From: Nodosilinea sp. WJT8-NPBG4
Lineage (GTDB): Bacteria > Cyanobacteriota > Cyanobacteriia > Phormidesmidales > Phormidesmidaceae
Assembly: GCA_019359285.1 (NCBI GenBank)
Contig: JAHHHQ010000034.1
Span: forward strand, 1-64,000
DNA: 64,000 bases
Reading direction: 5' to 3'
Shown piece by piece: positions 63,762 to 64,000 of the stretch (positions are counted from its first letter, which is position 1; each line of letters opens with the position of its first letter). The notes below the pieces were generated by a model, which was not told where the DNA came from, did not search any database, and worked only from the letters and a program-made list of their open reading frames with translations. Both the position numbers and the translations under genes were made by a program.

Positions 63762-64000
63762 GTGCCCAATTTTTTAGCTGCTGCAAAGCGTTCAAAGCGG
63801 TGGGGACTGATGGCCCTCGTTGCCACGGCGACCCTTGGCTTTTGCCTCTGGCTAGGCGGGCCGCACTGGCCATCCTCGACGGCCTTGGCCCAAGCTCAAC
63901 CCGCTGTAGAACGGGCCACCCCCACCAATGCCACGGCCTACCGCTTCACCGTTGGTGACTATAGAGCCATGGTGGTGAGCGACGGTACGCTGACCTTTCC
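63762..64000 (+). CDS. secreted metallo-beta-lactamase-fold hydrolase, N-terminal part (cut by window end)
   Basis: 79 codons from GTG 63762 with GAGGAGA upstream. A signal peptide with a basic start (AAAKRSKRWGLMALVATATL) and an ALA-type cleavage site is followed by AYRFTVGDYRAMVVSDGTLTFP, the N-terminal beta strands typical of MBL-fold hydrolases in the AHL-lactonase-like branch (GD...VVSDG). The HxHxDH zinc motif would lie beyond the window. Export to the periplasm is expected. Confidence 0.72.
   Translation, partial: MPNFLAAAKRSKRWGLMALVATATLGFCLWLGGPHWPSSTALAQAQPAVERATPTNATAYRFTVGDYRAMVVSDGTLTF

Noticed and set aside
63602..63958. Forward 118-codon frame near the window end
   Set aside because: It overlaps, out of frame, a clearly better reading with a signal peptide and MBL-fold N-terminus starting at GTG 63762.
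1..64000. CRISPR array, rRNA operon
   Set aside because: No regularly spaced repeats with unique spacers and no ribosomal RNA sequence were seen; the only long regular repeats are the coding HAMP units.

Overview
The window comes from a cyanobacterium. It encodes PsbV (cytochrome c-550), a secreted plastocyanin, a plant/cyanobacterial-type zinc-finger AccD, fused RibBA and a DUF1400 protein. The backbone is rich in the palindrome GCGATCGC (HIP1). A filamentous or unicellular non-heterocystous lineage of the Leptolyngbya/Nodosilinea kind would fit, but that is inference; no rRNA is present to fix the taxon.

Layout. 1-6060: backbone with class II ribonucleotide reductase, small unknown ORFs, a PD-(D/E)XK-like protein and a B12-binding radical SAM enzyme. 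6065-22654: a recQ-family helicase gene cut in two by a 15.1-kb Tn554-type element. The three transposition genes (tnpA, tnpB, tnpC) sit at the right end of the element beside the 5' piece of the helicase. The cut falls in the Walker A codons, and both junctions carry the same 7 bp (ACCGGTG on the gene strand). Joining the two pieces across one copy restores an in-frame 493-residue helicase. The cargo looks like a defence island: a dGTPase operon, two PD-(D/E)XK/DUF559-like nucleases (one apparently membrane-anchored), a GHKL ATPase with a Rossmann-fold partner convergent with a DNA cytosine methylase, a winged-helix regulator flanked by two tRNA-like structures, and several unknowns. I found no HIP1 octamer inside the element, although they are frequent on both sides.

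22820-44326: ordinary backbone with an outer-membrane-like protein, a beta-lactamase-fold hydrolase, a dienelactone hydrolase, a GAF-GAF-PAS-nucleotide cyclase, accD, psbV, petE, a GNAT/GrpB/OsmC cluster, a desaturase with a MetX-like hydrolase, a GntR regulator, a BT1/MFS transporter, an NB-ARC ATPase with a TPR partner, a GIY-YIG protein, a phosphatase and small membrane proteins.

44327-52872: a two-gene signalling locus. The first gene encodes a 2250-residue hybrid kinase with 12 near-identical 92-residue HAMP-type repeats in tandem. The second encodes a REC-HisKA-HATPase-REC protein.

53045-64000: argC, ribBA, a second small defence/addiction patch (a membrane-anchored DUF4041 + T5orf172 GIY-YIG nuclease of SNIPE-like architecture, a frameshifted Phd-like antitoxin, a ParD/ParE pair), a GH57/DUF3536 glycosidase, an RppB/NrsS-like sensor kinase without an adjacent regulator, and the start of a secreted metallo-beta-lactamase-fold protein cut by the window end.

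Starts were moved inward from the longest reading frame where a better ribosome site, signal peptide or family N-terminus argued for it. All identifications are by eye; no database search was run.
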